A stretch of 64,000 bases of DNA. Origin: Staphylococcus sp. IVB6240 (GTDB taxonomy: Bacteria > Bacillota > Bacilli > Staphylococcales > Staphylococcaceae). The stretch spans positions 124,001-188,000 of the forward strand of contig NZ_CP094718.1 in assembly GCF_025558425.1 (NCBI RefSeq), in the 5' to 3' direction. The translations under genes were made by a program, and so were the position numbers. The notes under the pieces are model-generated. The model was not told the origin of the DNA. It did not search any database and saw only the letters and a list, made by a program, of their open reading frames with translations. Shown here in pieces: positions 24,286 to 35,700 of this stretch (its first letter is position 1; every line of letters begins with the position of its first letter).

Positions 24286-27200
24286 ATGACAAGGAAATCA
24301 AGGGAATTTAATAAGAGTCTTAGAGAAGAAAAAGCGAGAGTGAAGCTTTATAAATCTGGTAAAAACTGGGTTAAAGCAGGTTTAAAAGAGATTCAATTAC
24401 TTAAAATGTTAGGCTTGTCGTTTGTGATAGACAAGATTGATAAAGAGCAAAACGATAAAACAAATGTCGGCACAATCATCAAAGACAACGCACTTAAAAC
24501 GACAGCCATTACAGGCGGATTATTTACAGTTAATATGTTGCATGATCAACAAGCATTAGCAGCATCTGAAACACCAGTCACATCTGAATTGGCAACAAAT
24601 AGCCAAACAGTCGGTGACCAAACTTCTGTAGTGATTCAACAATCACAGTCAACGGTTGAAAGTGAACAACCATCAGAAACAAGTGAATCCCAAATCGCAA
24701 GTGAGAGCGAAACGTCATCAGAAAGTACATCTACAGAAAGTGAAAGTAAGCAATCCACTTCTGAAGAACAATCAAGTGCATCTGAATCAGAATCGAAGTC
24801 GTTATCACAATCTGAAAGTGAAAGAGCCTCACAATCAATAAGTGAGCGTCAATCAGAATTAAAAAATACGAGCGAACAATCAGAAACTTTAAATAAAAAT
24901 ATAACATCAGAACAAACACAAACTTCTGATAAAGCAGATACAACTTCAACTATTGAAGTGACATCAAATAGCACAACAACAGCGGAAGTAACAACTTCTC
25001 AGTCGACATCTACATCTCAAGCAGTTGAAAAACAGGTTCAAAACTTGAGTGGTTTTGCTTTCCGTTCGGTTGATTATTCATTATCACGTGCGGCAACAAC
25101 TGTACCAACAGAACAAGTATTTACGGGGTCAGGAACAGATACGCTATATGGCCAAACGATTTACTACAAATTAAAGGTAACGAGTGATGGAAAAAATATG
25201 ACATTCCAATATACAGTGTCATATGATAATCCAAATACGGATACAATAGAGAAACCGAAGAATAGTAATGTAACGATTGCAGCTTCACAAGATAGTTTAA
25301 CAAACATGCTGAAACTAGGGAGTGCGTATGGTACACCAACGACAGCTACAGTGGGTATTACACCAGCAGGATATTCTGACACGTTCCTTACAAAACCAGT
25401 TCCTAAAAATTTTGGTGTTAATGCAAAAGATGGTGGTTACTGGTGGGACACAAGTATTCTTAATAAATTATATGCAGATCAAGGTGCAGGGTTAACAACT
25501 CAGATTACAGTCCCTATCACAAACCCATCTGGTGATACAGCTTGGTCATTCAAACCGTTTGCGACACAGGATGGAAGTAACCAAGGAAACTACTTCAATT
25601 TGGTAGGAGAAATCCCAGGAACGGAACCGATTTCAAGCGCGTCTCAAAGCCAATCTATTTCTATTAGTGAATCACAAGCTTCAACAAGCAGGTCTATATC
25701 GACGAGTGTGAGCCAAGCGAATAGTCAGAGTGCTAGTACATCAACAAGCATTGCAAATAGTCAAAGTGCAAGTACAAGTGTAGCGAATAGCCAGAGTGCA
25801 AGTACCTCGCAAAGTATTGCAAATAGCCAAAGTGCGAGTACAAGTAAAGCAAATAGTGAAAGCATGAGTGCGTCGACAAGCAAGTCAGCAAGTACGAGTC
25901 TTTCAAATAGCCAAAGTGCGAGTACAAGTAAAGCAAATAGTGAAAGTATGAGTGCGTCAACGAGCAAGAGCATCTCAGAAAGCACAAGTATTGAGAATAG
26001 TGAAAGCGTAAGTGCCTCAACGAGCAAGAGCATCTCAGAAAGTACAAGTATTGAGAATAGTGAGAGTGTAAGTGCGTCGACAAGCAAGTCAGAAAGCACA
26101 AGCATTGAGAATAGTGAAAGCGTAAGTGCCTCAACGAGCAAGAGCATCTCAGAAAGTACAAGTATTGAGAATAGTGAGAGTGTAAGTGCGTCGACAAGTA
26201 AGAGCATCTCAGAAAGTACAAGTATTGAGAATAGTGAGAGTGTAAGTGCGTCGACAAGTAAGAGCATCTCAGAAAGTACAAGTATTGAGAATAGTGAAAG
26301 CGTAAGTGCCTCAACGAGCAAGAGCATCTCAGAAAGTACAAGCATTGAGAATAGCGAGAGTGTAAGTGCGTCGACAAGCAAGAGCATCTCAGAAAGTACA
26401 AGTATTGAGAATAGTGAGAGTGTAAGTGCGTCGACATCAGTAAGCGAATCAGCTTCAGCATCGACAAGTGCATCAATATCAGTAAGCGAGTCTGGTTCAG
26501 CGTCAACAAGTGCGTCGACATCAGTAAGCGAAAGTGGTTCAGCATCGACAAGTGCGTCAACGTCAGTGAGCGAATCAGCTTCAGCGTCAACAAGTGCGTC
26601 GACATCAGTAAGCGAATCTGATTCAGTATCAACAAGTACATCGACATCAGTAAGTGAATCAGTATCTGGATCAACAAGCACGTCAACATCAGCGAGTGAA
26701 TCAGTATCTGGATCAACAAGCGTGTCGACATCAGCAAGTGAATCAGCTTCAGCATCAGTAAGCGAAAGTGGTTCAGCATCGACAAGTGCGTCAACGTCAG
26801 TGAGCGAATCAGCTTCAGCGTCAACAAGTGCGTCGACATCAGTGAGCGAATCTGATTCAGTATCAACAAGTACATCGACATCAGTAAGTGAATCAGTATC
26901 TGGATCAACAAGCACGTCAACATCAGCGAGTGAATCAGTATCTGGATCAACAAGCGTGTCGACATCAGCAAGTGAATCAGCTTCAGCATCAACAAGTACA
27001 TCGACATCAGCAAGAGAGTCTGCTTCAGCATCGACAAGCGCTTCAGCATCAGTAAGCGAATCAGCTTCAGCATCGACAAGCGTGTCGACATCAGTAAGTG
27101 ATTCAGTTTCAGCGTCAACAAGCGCATCGACATCGGTGAGCGAATCTAATTCAGCATCAACAAGTGCGTCGACATCAGTGAGTGAATCTAATTTAGCGTC

Positions 27201-28023
27201 AACAAACGCATCGACATCGGTGAGCGAATCTAATTCAGTATCAACAAGTGCGTCGACATCAGCAAGTGAAAGTGACTCAGCATCAATGAGTGATTCAACT
27301 TCAGCAAGTGAATCAGTATCTGGATCAACAAGCGTGTCGACATCAGCAAGTGAATCAGCTTCAGCATCGACAAGTGCATCAACGTCAGTGAGCGAATCAG
27401 CTTCAGCATCGACAAGCACATCAACATCAGTGAGCGATTCGGCTTCAACATCAACAAGCGCGTCAACGTCAGTAAGTGACTCAGCTTCAGCGTCAATGAG
27501 TACGTCAACGTCAGTGAGTGAGTCTGATTCAGCATCAACAAGTGCATCAACATCAGTGAGCGAAAGTGATTCAGCGTCAACAAGCGCATCGACATCAGAG
27601 AGCGTTTCAACTTCAGTAAGCGAATCAGTATCTGGATCAACAAATACATCATTATCAGAAAGCACATCAATTTCTGAAAGTAACTCAACATCAATGAGTG
27701 CATCAGCTTCAACAAGCATGAGTACTTCAATGTCAATGAGTGCAAGCACTTCGACATCAATGAGCACTTCAACTTCAACAAGTATGAATGGTTCAATGTC
27801 AACAAGTACATCAACATCAATGCACACAAGCGAGTCTATGTCACAAAGTCAAGCATCTCATAGTACATCTATGGTAGACTCAGCTAAAGGAGAACTTCCT
27901 GAGACAGGACAAGCAGCATCAGAAAATAACTATGGTCTGATGGGTGGCGTTGCAGCGTTACTTGGAGGACTAGGATTGTTTAAAAGATCTAAAAAAGAGC
28001 AAAAGAAAGAACAGTCTAAGTAA
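24286..28023 (+). CDS. sraP: Serine-rich-repeat glycoprotein adhesin (SraP/GspB type), LPXTG-anchored
   Basis: A 1245-aa surface glycoprotein. Residues 20-28 carry the KxYKxGKxW export signal (KLYKSGKNW) that directs SRR proteins to the accessory Sec system; a hydrophobic core and ALAA cleavage site follow near 80-90. A short Ser-rich part (about 95-265) leads to a non-repetitive binding region (about 265-446). Then comes a long Ser/Ala/Thr repeat tract (to about 1195) with 20-residue units of the type [20 protein letters not shown] followed by [13 protein letters not shown] units. The wall-sorting signal is LPETG at 1204-1208 with a hydrophobic stretch and basic tail. The ATG at 24286 follows GGGAG. 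The binding region is short and does not look like the lectin plus cadherin modules of S. aureus SraP, so its ligand is open. Confidence 0.9.
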   Translation: MTRKSREFNKSLREEKARVKLYKSGKNWVKAGLKEIQLLKMLGLSFVIDKIDKEQNDKTNVGTIIKDNALKTTAITGGLFTVNMLHDQQALAASETPVTSELATNSQTVGDQTSVVIQQSQSTVESEQPSETSESQIASESETSSESTSTESESKQSTSEEQSSASESESKSLSQSESERASQSISERQSELKNTSEQSETLNKNITSEQTQTSDKADTTSTIEVTSNSTTTAEVTTSQSTSTSQAVEKQVQNLSGFAFRSVDYSLSRAATTVPTEQVFTGSGTDTLYGQTIYYKLKVTSDGKNMTFQYTVSYDNPNTDTIEKPKNSNVTIAASQDSLTNMLKLGSAYGTPTTATVGITPAGYSDTFLTKPVPKNFGVNAKDGGYWWDTSILNKLYADQGAGLTTQITVPITNPSGDTAWSFKPFATQDGSNQGNYFNLVGEIPGTEPISSASQSQSISISESQASTSRSISTSVSQANSQSASTSTSIANSQSASTSVANSQSASTSQSIANSQSASTSKANSESMSASTSKSASTSLSNSQSASTSKANSESMSASTSKSISESTSIENSESVSASTSKSISESTSIENSESVSASTSKSESTSIENSESVSASTSKSISESTSIENSESVSASTSKSISESTSIENSESVSASTSKSISESTSIENSESVSASTSKSISESTSIENSESVSASTSKSISESTSIENSESVSASTSVSESASASTSASISVSESGSASTSASTSVSESGSASTSASTSVSESASASTSASTSVSESDSVSTSTSTSVSESVSGSTSTSTSASESVSGSTSVSTSASESASASVSESGSASTSASTSVSESASASTSASTSVSESDSVSTSTSTSVSESVSGSTSTSTSASESVSGSTSVSTSASESASASTSTSTSARESASASTSASASVSESASASTSVSTSVSDSVSASTSASTSVSESNSASTSASTSVSESNLASTNASTSVSESNSVSTSASTSASESDSASMSDSTSASESVSGSTSVSTSASESASASTSASTSVSESASASTSTSTSVSDSASTSTSASTSVSDSASASMSTSTSVSESDSASTSASTSVSESDSASTSASTSESVSTSVSESVSGSTNTSLSESTSISESNSTSMSASASTSMSTSMSMSASTSTSMSTSTSTSMNGSMSTSTSTSMHTSESMSQSQASHSTSMVDSAKGELPETGQAASENNYGLMGGVAALLGGLGLFKRSKKEQKKEQSK

Positions 28024-28048
28024 TAATAAATAATATGACATGCGTTGG

Positions 28049-28084
28049 AGAGGCAGCACTCTAGATGAGTGTTTGCCTCTTTGA
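28049..28084 (+). terminator. Terminator or attenuator between adhesin gene and secY2
   Basis: AGAGGCA (28049-28055) with CACTC pairs with GAGTG and TGCCTCT (28074-28080). The T-tail is short (TTTGA), so some transcription into the export genes is likely. Confidence 0.65.
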
Positions 28085-28110
28085 CAACATGTTTTAAAAA
28101 GAGGTTTAAC

Positions 28111-29334
28111 GTGAAGAACAACTTATTACATCGCATCTTACATCAGTACGAATATAAAATTGTATACAAGCGGTCAGCATTTACATTATTGATTTTATTT
28201 ATATACATATTGGGTAGTCGTATTCCTATTTTGAGTCAGTCAAAGATGGAGAACGGCAAGCAATCTTTTTATGAACTTGCAGTGACGAATGTCGGTGGTG
28301 ATATTCAGAATCTCAATATTTTTTCTTTGGGGCTCGGTCCTTGGTTAACAGCGATGGTCGTTTTAATGCTGTTGCGTTATAAAAATGTAGAAAAAATGAT
28401 GCAGATGACGCGTAAAGAGAAGCACTATCAAGAAAAGTTACTGGCATTGACTTTTAGTGTGGTTCAAGGTCTTTTTGTGATTTCGCGTCATGTAGAAATG
28501 AAGCAAGTGGATTGGACCACGATTGCGATGCTGTTAATGATTATTGTGACGGGAACGATGTTGTTGATATGGTTAGCGGATCAAAATATTCGTTATGGTA
28601 TCGCAGGAGCCATGCCAATTGTCTTATTAAGTATCATCCGTTCAACACTTCGTCATCATGGAGACCCAACGTCTATGGATCACATCATCATGGGCGTCAT
28701 TCTTGGTCTGATCATGTTGGTGATGTTGATTCTGTTATGCATTGAGCTGGTTGAATATCGTTTACCGTATCGTGATATTATGCAAGTCACGCAAAATAAT
28801 GCCCAAACTTTTGTCGCATGGAAATTAAATCCTGCCGGCAGTATTTCGATTATGATTAGTTTATCGGTTTTTATCTTATTAAGTAGTTTAGTAAATGTGA
28901 TGGCATACCTTGTTGTTGGTCAAGATCAACCGCTTCATATCATAGAACTTGGTCATCCAATAGGTGTAACCATTTATATCGTATTGCAAGTTATTTTAAG
29001 TTACGCGTTGTCACGGTTGTTAATTAACACGAAACAGAAGTCCAAAGAATTTTTGAAGGCGGGCCACTATTTTGAAGGTGTCTCACCAGGGGAAGAAACA
29101 GAACATTATTTAAATCATAAAGCACGTATTATCTGCTGGACAGGTGCACTGATGATTGGTGCAACTATCGGCATACCTTTGTACTTTTCGTTGCTAGTTC
29201 CACAGTTTTCACAACAAATCTATTTCGTCATCCAAATGATGATTATGATGTATATTAGTATCAATATCGCAGAAACCATTCGAACATATTTTTATTTCGA
29301 CAAATACAAACCTTTTTTAACAAAGTATTGGTAA
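28111..29334 (+). CDS. secY2: Accessory Sec channel protein SecY2
   Basis: A 407-aa membrane protein with about ten hydrophobic segments, a shortened SecY-like channel. It begins LLHRILHQYEYKIVYKRSAF, has ILGSRIPIL as in SecY helix 1, GLGPWLTAMVVLMLL, and KLNPAGSISIMISLSVF. SecY2 forms the membrane pore for SRR glycoprotein export. The GTG at 28111, six bases after AGAGG, is preferred to the longer frame, which begins inside the terminator. First gene of the secY2-asp1-asp2-asp3-secA2-gtfA-gtfB cluster, in the standard order. Confidence 0.88.
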   Translation: MKNNLLHRILHQYEYKIVYKRSAFTLLILFIYILGSRIPILSQSKMENGKQSFYELAVTNVGGDIQNLNIFSLGLGPWLTAMVVLMLLRYKNVEKMMQMTRKEKHYQEKLLALTFSVVQGLFVISRHVEMKQVDWTTIAMLLMIIVTGTMLLIWLADQNIRYGIAGAMPIVLLSIIRSTLRHHGDPTSMDHIIMGVILGLIMLVMLILLCIELVEYRLPYRDIMQVTQNNAQTFVAWKLNPAGSISIMISLSVFILLSSLVNVMAYLVVGQDQPLHIIELGHPIGVTIYIVLQVILSYALSRLLINTKQKSKEFLKAGHYFEGVSPGEETEHYLNHKARIICWTGALMIGATIGIPLYFSLLVPQFSQQIYFVIQMMIMMYISINIAETIRTYFYFDKYKPFLTKYW

Positions 29335-29344
29335 GGAGAATTTT

Positions 29345-30889
29345 ATGAAATATTTCATACCGGCTTGGTATAGTCAGCAAGCTATGTGGCATAGTGAGAT
29401 AGAAGAGACATCATCGACAACCGCTTTCGATGACATGATTAGTCTGATGTCGATGCATCATCAAAATGAACAGCCGTTTCAACTGATTGTCTTGAATTAT
29501 AAGCCCAACTTACGCACATTTTTACATCGCTATGAATTGTTTGATGCGACATATTGGTCTGTCTTTGATGAGATTCAAGGGTTCCAACATGCGACGCCGA
29601 AAGCTGTTGACTATCGACAGTTGGATTGGCCAGTGGGGACGGAATTCATCTATTTACCATCGATGATCCGTGCGATGATGCCTGACGATCGGTATGCAAA
29701 TATTCACTTTAGTCAAGAAGGGTTTGTCTCTCGTATTGATGTCTATCAGTCTGAGACAAAGCAGTATGGTTACATTGTGGATGATCGTGGTTATATATCG
29801 CGTATCGATTTTTACAATGAGGTCGGCACACATGTGAAACAACAGTATTTAACACGTACGGGTGATTGGATTCTGGAAGTGACATTACCGAGTGGAGAGG
29901 TAGCGGTTCATGCCCCATATCAATCTATGTTTTCACAAAGTCACTATCCATCTATGGAGGCTGTGATTGTTGAATATGTTACACAGTATCGCCATCGTAC
30001 ATTTGAGTCACAAGATACAGTGGTGATTGCTTCCGATGTCCGGCATAATGAGGCGCTCGCAAAGATTTTTTCTTCATATCATCGCTGTTATTCTGTATTT
30101 CAACAGCGACACCAAACAGTGGATGACCAAATTCAAACATTGGATCCACATGCGAATTGGCTTGTTGATACGTTGGAAAATGAACAACTATTGGCTACAT
30201 ATCAGGCAACACACCAGTTGACGAACCAACTGATGCGCATTACGCCATTTGATGCGCAAACATTGCCGAATATCAGTAGCCAGTTACATGAAACATATAT
30301 TGGCTTATGGATAGATGGCTTGGCAGATGCACGACTTGGCCAAATTTTAGATCAACTCATGGACTATATGCATCGAGATACAGCCTTGCGACTAACGTTG
30401 TTAACGCGACGTCAGAAATATACGGTGCCACAATGGTTGGTTCAGAAAGTGGATAGTATGAATACACAATTGCAACAGCCGAATGGCTCATCAGAAGTGA
30501 TGAGAGAACTGATGAAAGAAGATGAATCAACGATATTTGTGGAACTGAAAAGTGTGCCATTTGAACTGGATGTGATTGAAGCACTTGCGACGTTACGTGT
30601 GATGATTGATCTGTCACATGAACCGGACTTATTCTTACAGATCAGTAGCTTGAGTGCTGGTTTGCCACAAATCAATATGCGAGCGACAGATTATGTACAA
30701 CATCGGATGAATGGCATTGTTTTAACAAGTGATTCGGAATTGCCGGACGCACTAGACTTTTACTTAATTCAATTGAAAAATTGGAATCAGTCTTATGCTT
30801 ATGCAATGAAGTTAGGTAAACAATATGCGTCGGATAAAATTATTGCGCAACTAGATGTATTGATTGAAGGTGAAAGTAATGACGCGTAA
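29345..30889 (+). CDS. asp1: Accessory Sec system protein Asp1
   Basis: A 514-aa protein starting MKYFIPAWYSQQAMWHSE, typical of Asp1. In the related streptococcal system Asp1 has a glycosyltransferase-B-like fold without activity and forms a complex with Asp2 and Asp3 that binds the SRR preprotein and SecA2. The late stretch LRVMIDLSHEPDLFLQISSLSAGLPQIN (quoted only as a landmark near residues 418-445) is the conserved part. AAGGAG precedes the ATG 10 bases after secY2. Its last codons overlap asp2. Confidence 0.85.
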   Translation: MKYFIPAWYSQQAMWHSEIEETSSTTAFDDMISLMSMHHQNEQPFQLIVLNYKPNLRTFLHRYELFDATYWSVFDEIQGFQHATPKAVDYRQLDWPVGTEFIYLPSMIRAMMPDDRYANIHFSQEGFVSRIDVYQSETKQYGYIVDDRGYISRIDFYNEVGTHVKQQYLTRTGDWILEVTLPSGEVAVHAPYQSMFSQSHYPSMEAVIVEYVTQYRHRTFESQDTVVIASDVRHNEALAKIFSSYHRCYSVFQQRHQTVDDQIQTLDPHANWLVDTLENEQLLATYQATHQLTNQLMRITPFDAQTLPNISSQLHETYIGLWIDGLADARLGQILDQLMDYMHRDTALRLTLLTRRQKYTVPQWLVQKVDSMNTQLQQPNGSSEVMRELMKEDESTIFVELKSVPFELDVIEALATLRVMIDLSHEPDLFLQISSLSAGLPQINMRATDYVQHRMNGIVLTSDSELPDALDFYLIQLKNWNQSYAYAMKLGKQYASDKIIAQLDVLIEGESNDA

Positions 30890-32417
30890 GTTTAAAGTAT
30901 TACAAATAGGAGACCATGACTTATCTAATGCGATGCAACAACAGTCAGAAACACTTTGGCAGTTTGTTACGACAGAGCAAGTCATAACGGAATCGGAAGC
31001 GAAACTGGAAGCCTTGTCAGAGATAGGATCGTTTGATTTTATCTTTGTTCAAGCACCATTTTCTGATGCGTTCATTCAAGTCTTAGAAACATTGAGTACA
31101 CCTTACACAACCTACATTGATCAAGCGTATTGGGACACAGGTTATGCGCAAAATCCGATTGTTCAACGTCAAATCATTCGACCGTTCATATATAAAGATG
31201 ATGCGGAACGATTGGAAAAGTTAAAGGCAGTAACATTTCCCGGGCAATATGGTGACAAAATCTCACCTAAGTTTTGTATGGCATCTCGATCATTTGATGG
31301 AACAGCACATTATGAAGGGAATAATGCTTTTGTGCTATCAGGACAGTTTGGGGATACCATGATGCCGTTATTAACGTGGCAACGTCATCTCATCTATGAC
31401 AAAAATAAAGTGATACAAGTTTGGCCAGAATATACATTATCTGGTGATGTTGAGATTGAGTTTGTTTGTCGTCTCGTCCCATTTCGTACAACAGATCAAG
31501 TGGATGAACAATTTGTCTTGCGTCATGAGGACTTACAAACACCGTTGGAAATTCCAAGTCGTGATGATGATGCGTATATTGTTATGACGATGCGCGCGAA
31601 AGGAACAGGCACGATACGAATGGGTGCGGTTCATAAGCGTTGGTCACGTTTGGATATGGGACAATTTATTTTAGGTGGCCAACGTTATACGGATGAAGCA
31701 CGTAATGAGTTTATCCATTACTTTAACCCTGGCGATATGAAGCCACCGTTGAATGTGTATTTTAGTGGTTATCGTTCTGCGGAAGGCTTTGAAGGCTTTT
31801 TTATGATGAACCAACTGAATGCCCCGTTTATTTTAATCGGTGACCCTCGTGTAGAAGGGGGCGCATTCTATCTCGGTTCGCCATCTTATGAACGTGCGAT
31901 TAAGCAAGTCATTCAAAATAGATTGGATGAGTTAGGCTTTGAAAATAATGAGCTCGTATTGTCGGGACTGTCGATGGGCTCGTTCGGTGCGCTGTATTAT
32001 GGAGCACAGCTGAACCCCGCAGCGATTATCGTGGGTAAACCTCTAGTTAATATCGGAACTGTTGCGAAGAATATGGCATTGGTGCGACCGAATGATTTTG
32101 GTACGTCACTCGATGTCTTGCGTAAAAATGAAGGTGACCTCTCTGAAGCAGCGATACAGCGACTGAATGACAAGTTTTGGCGTTGTTTTAACCAAGCAGA
32201 CTTCTCTCAAACGACCTTTGCGATTTCCTACATGATGCATGATGACTATGACAAAGAAGCATTTAACATGTTACTGCCAATACTCAGTAGTCAACATGCA
32301 CGTGTCATGCAAAGGGGTGTGCCTGGGCGACACAATGATGATTCACCGACAATTACAAGTTGGTTTGTGAACTTCTATCATCTGATACTAGAAAGTCAAT
32401 TCGGAAGGGAGCGTTAA
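30879..32417 (+). CDS. asp2: Accessory Sec system protein Asp2 (acetyltransferase-like)
   Basis: A 512-aa protein. The C-terminal half has an alpha/beta-hydrolase nucleophile motif GLSMGSFGALYYG (the catalytic Ser), with candidate acid and base residues in DDYDKEAF and PGRHNDDSPT. In streptococci Asp2 acetylates GlcNAc on the SRR protein and is also needed for export. The start MTRKFKVLQIGDHDL at 30879 has a GAAGGTGAA ribosome site and overlaps the asp1 end by 11 bases; the longer frame starts inside that site. Confidence 0.88.
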   Translation: MTRKFKVLQIGDHDLSNAMQQQSETLWQFVTTEQVITESEAKLEALSEIGSFDFIFVQAPFSDAFIQVLETLSTPYTTYIDQAYWDTGYAQNPIVQRQIIRPFIYKDDAERLEKLKAVTFPGQYGDKISPKFCMASRSFDGTAHYEGNNAFVLSGQFGDTMMPLLTWQRHLIYDKNKVIQVWPEYTLSGDVEIEFVCRLVPFRTTDQVDEQFVLRHEDLQTPLEIPSRDDDAYIVMTMRAKGTGTIRMGAVHKRWSRLDMGQFILGGQRYTDEARNEFIHYFNPGDMKPPLNVYFSGYRSAEGFEGFFMMNQLNAPFILIGDPRVEGGAFYLGSPSYERAIKQVIQNRLDELGFENNELVLSGLSMGSFGALYYGAQLNPAAIIVGKPLVNIGTVAKNMALVRPNDFGTSLDVLRKNEGDLSEAAIQRLNDKFWRCFNQADFSQTTFAISYMMHDDYDKEAFNMLLPILSSQHARVMQRGVPGRHNDDSPTITSWFVNFYHLILESQFGRER

Positions 32418-32418
32418 G

Positions 32419-33297
32419 ATGCAACAAAATAGTCATGTGGTTCCATGGACACAAGTCACGCCTGATACTTTTATGTATGGATCACATTTAGAGATAACTA
32501 AACAAATGACGTACTTTGAAAATGCATTGATGCCTTCTGGATGTGTGATTCATGAATGGAAGGTGATGACAGTTTATAGTACTGATAAGGCAATTCCACA
32601 ACTGCCCATTTTGAAACATGGACACACGTATCGCTTTACCTTTGATTTTGATGTGGAACCAGCAGGTGGCGTGTACTTCAAAATCAATTTTAAGAAGCGC
32701 AATGGTGTGGCGTTAGAACATATCATTATTCAATCTAAGGAAATGGACGTAACCTACCCTGACGAGGCGTTCTCTTATGAGATACAAATGATTAATGCAG
32801 CGGCAACATCAGTGCATTTTCGAGCAATCCATATTACAGACCAACAAGATGAAGTGACAAAATCTGATTTGACGATTTCACCCATTTTGAATGAACAGTC
32901 TGAAACACCAACGATGAATGTTATTTGTGTGGGGGAAGAAAGATTGACGCGTGATGTGATAGACGGTGTGCATAATGTCATTCTGATTGAACATGGACGA
33001 CTGGATGATATGGAACAGATGGTGACCTGCTTAGAACCTTTAGCGCGTGGATATGCGTTAAATATGATTGGTTACACTGCTGATACGAATCGACTGGCGC
33101 ATCAACTGGCCATTTCCTTGAATGCAAAAGCTTGGGTGACTTCAGAAGGTGATTTGGATGAGCAAGATATGGCAATGGTTCATGTATATGGCCAAGTGTT
33201 ACAGTCACTACATCAATTGGTAATGCCTTTATTTCATAAGAGCCACCATTTACAGGATTTAGATAGAGCATTATTAAACGGAGGCATACAGTCATGA
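32419..33297 (+). CDS. asp3: Accessory Sec system protein Asp3
   Basis: A 292-aa protein. Its N-terminal 160 residues resemble the carbohydrate-binding-like beta-sandwich of Asp3 ([46 protein letters not shown]). The C-terminal part ([13 protein letters not shown] onward) is more variable. Asp3 bridges Asp1 and Asp2 and helps SecA2 recognise the adhesin. The start is one base after the asp2 stop with AGGGAG upstream; the stop overlaps the secA2 start by four bases (ATGA). Confidence 0.83.
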   Translation: MQQNSHVVPWTQVTPDTFMYGSHLEITKQMTYFENALMPSGCVIHEWKVMTVYSTDKAIPQLPILKHGHTYRFTFDFDVEPAGGVYFKINFKKRNGVALEHIIIQSKEMDVTYPDEAFSYEIQMINAAATSVHFRAIHITDQQDEVTKSDLTISPILNEQSETPTMNVICVGEERLTRDVIDGVHNVILIEHGRLDDMEQMVTCLEPLARGYALNMIGYTADTNRLAHQLAISLNAKAWVTSEGDLDEQDMAMVHVYGQVLQSLHQLVMPLFHKSHHLQDLDRALLNGGIQS

Positions 33298-35018
33298 AAC
33301 CATATATTCAAAATGTCATTAATGGAAGGCGTTTGAAGCGTCTTTCTAAACGATTGCGACAAGTGAATGACTGGCATGAGACGTGTCGTGCTTTAAGCGA
33401 TGAGGCATTACAAGCGAAGACACATGAATTCCGTGAACGTTTAGCACAAGGCGAATCAGTGATGGACTTGTTACCGGAAGAATATGCAGTGGCACGAGAA
33501 GCAAGTTGGCGCGTACTCGGCATGTATCCTAAAGAAGTACAAGTATTAGGAGCCATTGTAATGGCTGAAGGTAATATGCCGGAAATGCAGACAGGTGAAG
33601 GGAAAACGTTAACTGCGACGATGCCGCTGTACCTACATGGACTGACGAGTAAAGGGGCTTACTTAATCACGACGAATGATTATTTGGCGGCGCGTGACTG
33701 TGAAGAGATGGCGCCATTGTTTAAATGGTTAGGACTAACGATTTCACTGGGCTTTGTAGATGAACCGGATTATGAATATCAACCGGGTGAGAAAAAAGCC
33801 ATCTATGCGCATAATATTATTTATACAACGAATGGGCGTCTCGGCTTTGATTATCTCATCGATCATCTTGCGGATGGCCAAGAAGGAAAGTTCTTACCAG
33901 AGCTGTATTTTGGCATTATTGATGAAGCGGATTCGATTATTCTTGATGCTGCACAAACGCCATTAGTGATCTCAGGTGCCCCACGTGTTCAGTCGAATTT
34001 ATTTGGTATTACAAAGACATTTGTAGAAACGTTAGAACAAGATCAGCATTTTGAATTGAATCTCAAAGAAAAGGCTGTGTGGTTAACGCCTGAAGGGATC
34101 GCGGCGGTGAATGCTTATTTTGGCGTGAATAATATATACGAGGCACAGATGTTCGACTTAGTGCGTAATATTAACCTAGCATTGCGTGCACGATATCTGT
34201 TTGAATCCAACTTGGACTACTTTATTTACGATGGAGAAGTCGTGTTGATTGACCGTGTGACGGGAAGAATGCTGCCGGGTACAAAGTTACAATCTGGCTT
34301 ACATCAAGCGATTGAAGCGAAAGAAGGTATCGAGATCTCAAAAGACATGAGTGCGATGGCGTCGATTACGTTTCAAAATCTCTTCCGTCAATTTGAATTG
34401 TTTGCAGGTATGTCTGGGACGAGTAAGTTAGGAGAAAATGAGTTTTTAGACTTATATGGCAAAATTGTCGTTCAAATACCAACGGATAAGCCAATCGAAC
34501 GTATTGATTATCCTGATCGTGTTTTTAAAGATACAGATTCAAAAAATGCAGCGATCATTGAACGTGTCTGTGAATTGTATAAAACCAACCGTCCAGTTTT
34601 GCTTATCACACGAACAGCTGAATTGGCAGAGTACTTTTCCATGCAGTTTTTCGATAGAGATATTCCGAATAACTTATTGATTGCACAAAACGTTGCTAAA
34701 GAAGCCCAAATGATTGCTGAAGCGGGACAATTGGGTGCGGTCACAGTTGCGACGAGTATGGCAGGTCGAGGGACGGATATTAAACTAGCAGAAGGTGTGA
34801 AAGAACTCGGTGGATTGGCAGTTATTGTGAGTGAGCATATGGAGAATAGCCGTGTGGACCGTCAGTTGCGTGGACGTGCTGGACGACAAGGCGACCCAGG
34901 TTCATCACAGATTTACATTTCCCTAGAAGACTATGTGGTTCAGCGTTGGGGTAAGAGTAAGCTCTTGGATAGTCAGCAACTTGAACGAATTAGTGAACAA
35001 GGATTAGACGAGAGTTGA
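33294..35018 (+). pseudogene. secA2: secA2, first part, ending at a premature in-frame TGA
   Basis: The first 574 residues of the accessory Sec ATPase. Walker A is [11 protein letters not shown] (residues 97-107), the DEAD-like box IIDEADS (about 208-214), and the late helicase motifs [14 protein letters not shown] and [18 protein letters not shown] are present, so both nucleotide-binding lobes and the preprotein cross-linking domain are encoded. The frame then stops at TGA 35016-35018. Eighteen codons later there is a second stop, TAA 35070-35072, and the remaining helical domain continues in the same frame to 35684. Reading through both stops gives 796 positions, the usual SecA2 length. So the gene is interrupted by two nonsense codons, not by a frameshift. 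The start ATG overlaps the asp3 stop and has GGAGG upstream. Confidence 0.85.
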
Positions 35019-35087
35019 TTGTTCCAACAACGTGTGAAACATATCGTGACACGTGCACAACGCGTATCTTAAGAACAAGGGGTAGCC

Positions 35088-35684
35088 ATGCGAGAAATGG
35101 CGAATGAGTATGAAAAAAGTTTGAGTGCGCAACGTGAGATGATTTATGAAGAACGTGATCGTGTGCTGAAACAGTGGGATATCGACAAGATGGCATTACA
35201 CCAACTTGCGACAGAAGTATTTCAACAAGCGTATCGCAAACAAGCTTTGAATAATGAAGAGAACTTGCGTAATTATATATATCAGCAAATTAGTTTCAAA
35301 TATACAGGACAATTAGAAGAGATTGATTTAAACCGTGAGCAAGCCGTTGTAGCCCATCTTGTATCATTATTTGAACAACAATTGGCTGCACAACAGCAAG
35401 TTATCGGTGACACATACATGTTTATGCGATTTGTGCAGAAGTCGATTCTCAAAGCGATTGATAGCAATTGGATACAACAAGTCGATCATTTACAACAACT
35501 GCGCGGGAGTATTAATAATCGACAAAACGGACAGCGTAACGCAATCTTTGAATACCATCGTGTTGCATTGGCATCTTTTGAATCCATGCGAGATGTCATT
35601 AAAACGCATATCATCCATAACTTATGTCAAAGTGTGGCGACATTTGATAAGCAAGGCGATCTCGTAATACATTTTCCAAATTAA
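35088..35684 (+). pseudogene. secA2: secA2, C-terminal part after two in-frame stops
   Basis: 198 residues (MREMANEYEKSLSAQREM to VIHFPN) that match the helical scaffold and wing region ending SecA2 proteins. It lies in exactly the same reading frame as the upstream part (1794 bases, 598 codons between the two start codons), separated by two stop codons. AAGGGG lies a few bases before ATG 35088, so separate translation is possible, and the two pieces might in principle assemble. The simplest reading is a recently inactivated gene, since the coding sequence between the stops is still SecA2-like (LFQQRVKHIVTRAQRVS). Confidence 0.8.
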
Positions 35685-35700
35685 AGAGGTGATCTGAAAC

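Noticed and set aside
25733-27829. Long open frames on the minus strand (up to 688 codons) opposite the adhesin repeats
   Set aside because: They mirror the Ser/Ala/Thr repeat codons of the real gene, are extremely low in complexity, and have no start signals. They are a by-product of the repeats.
33294-35684. Frameshift in secA2
   Set aside because: Both parts are in the same frame; the interruption is two nonsense codons, not an insertion or deletion.
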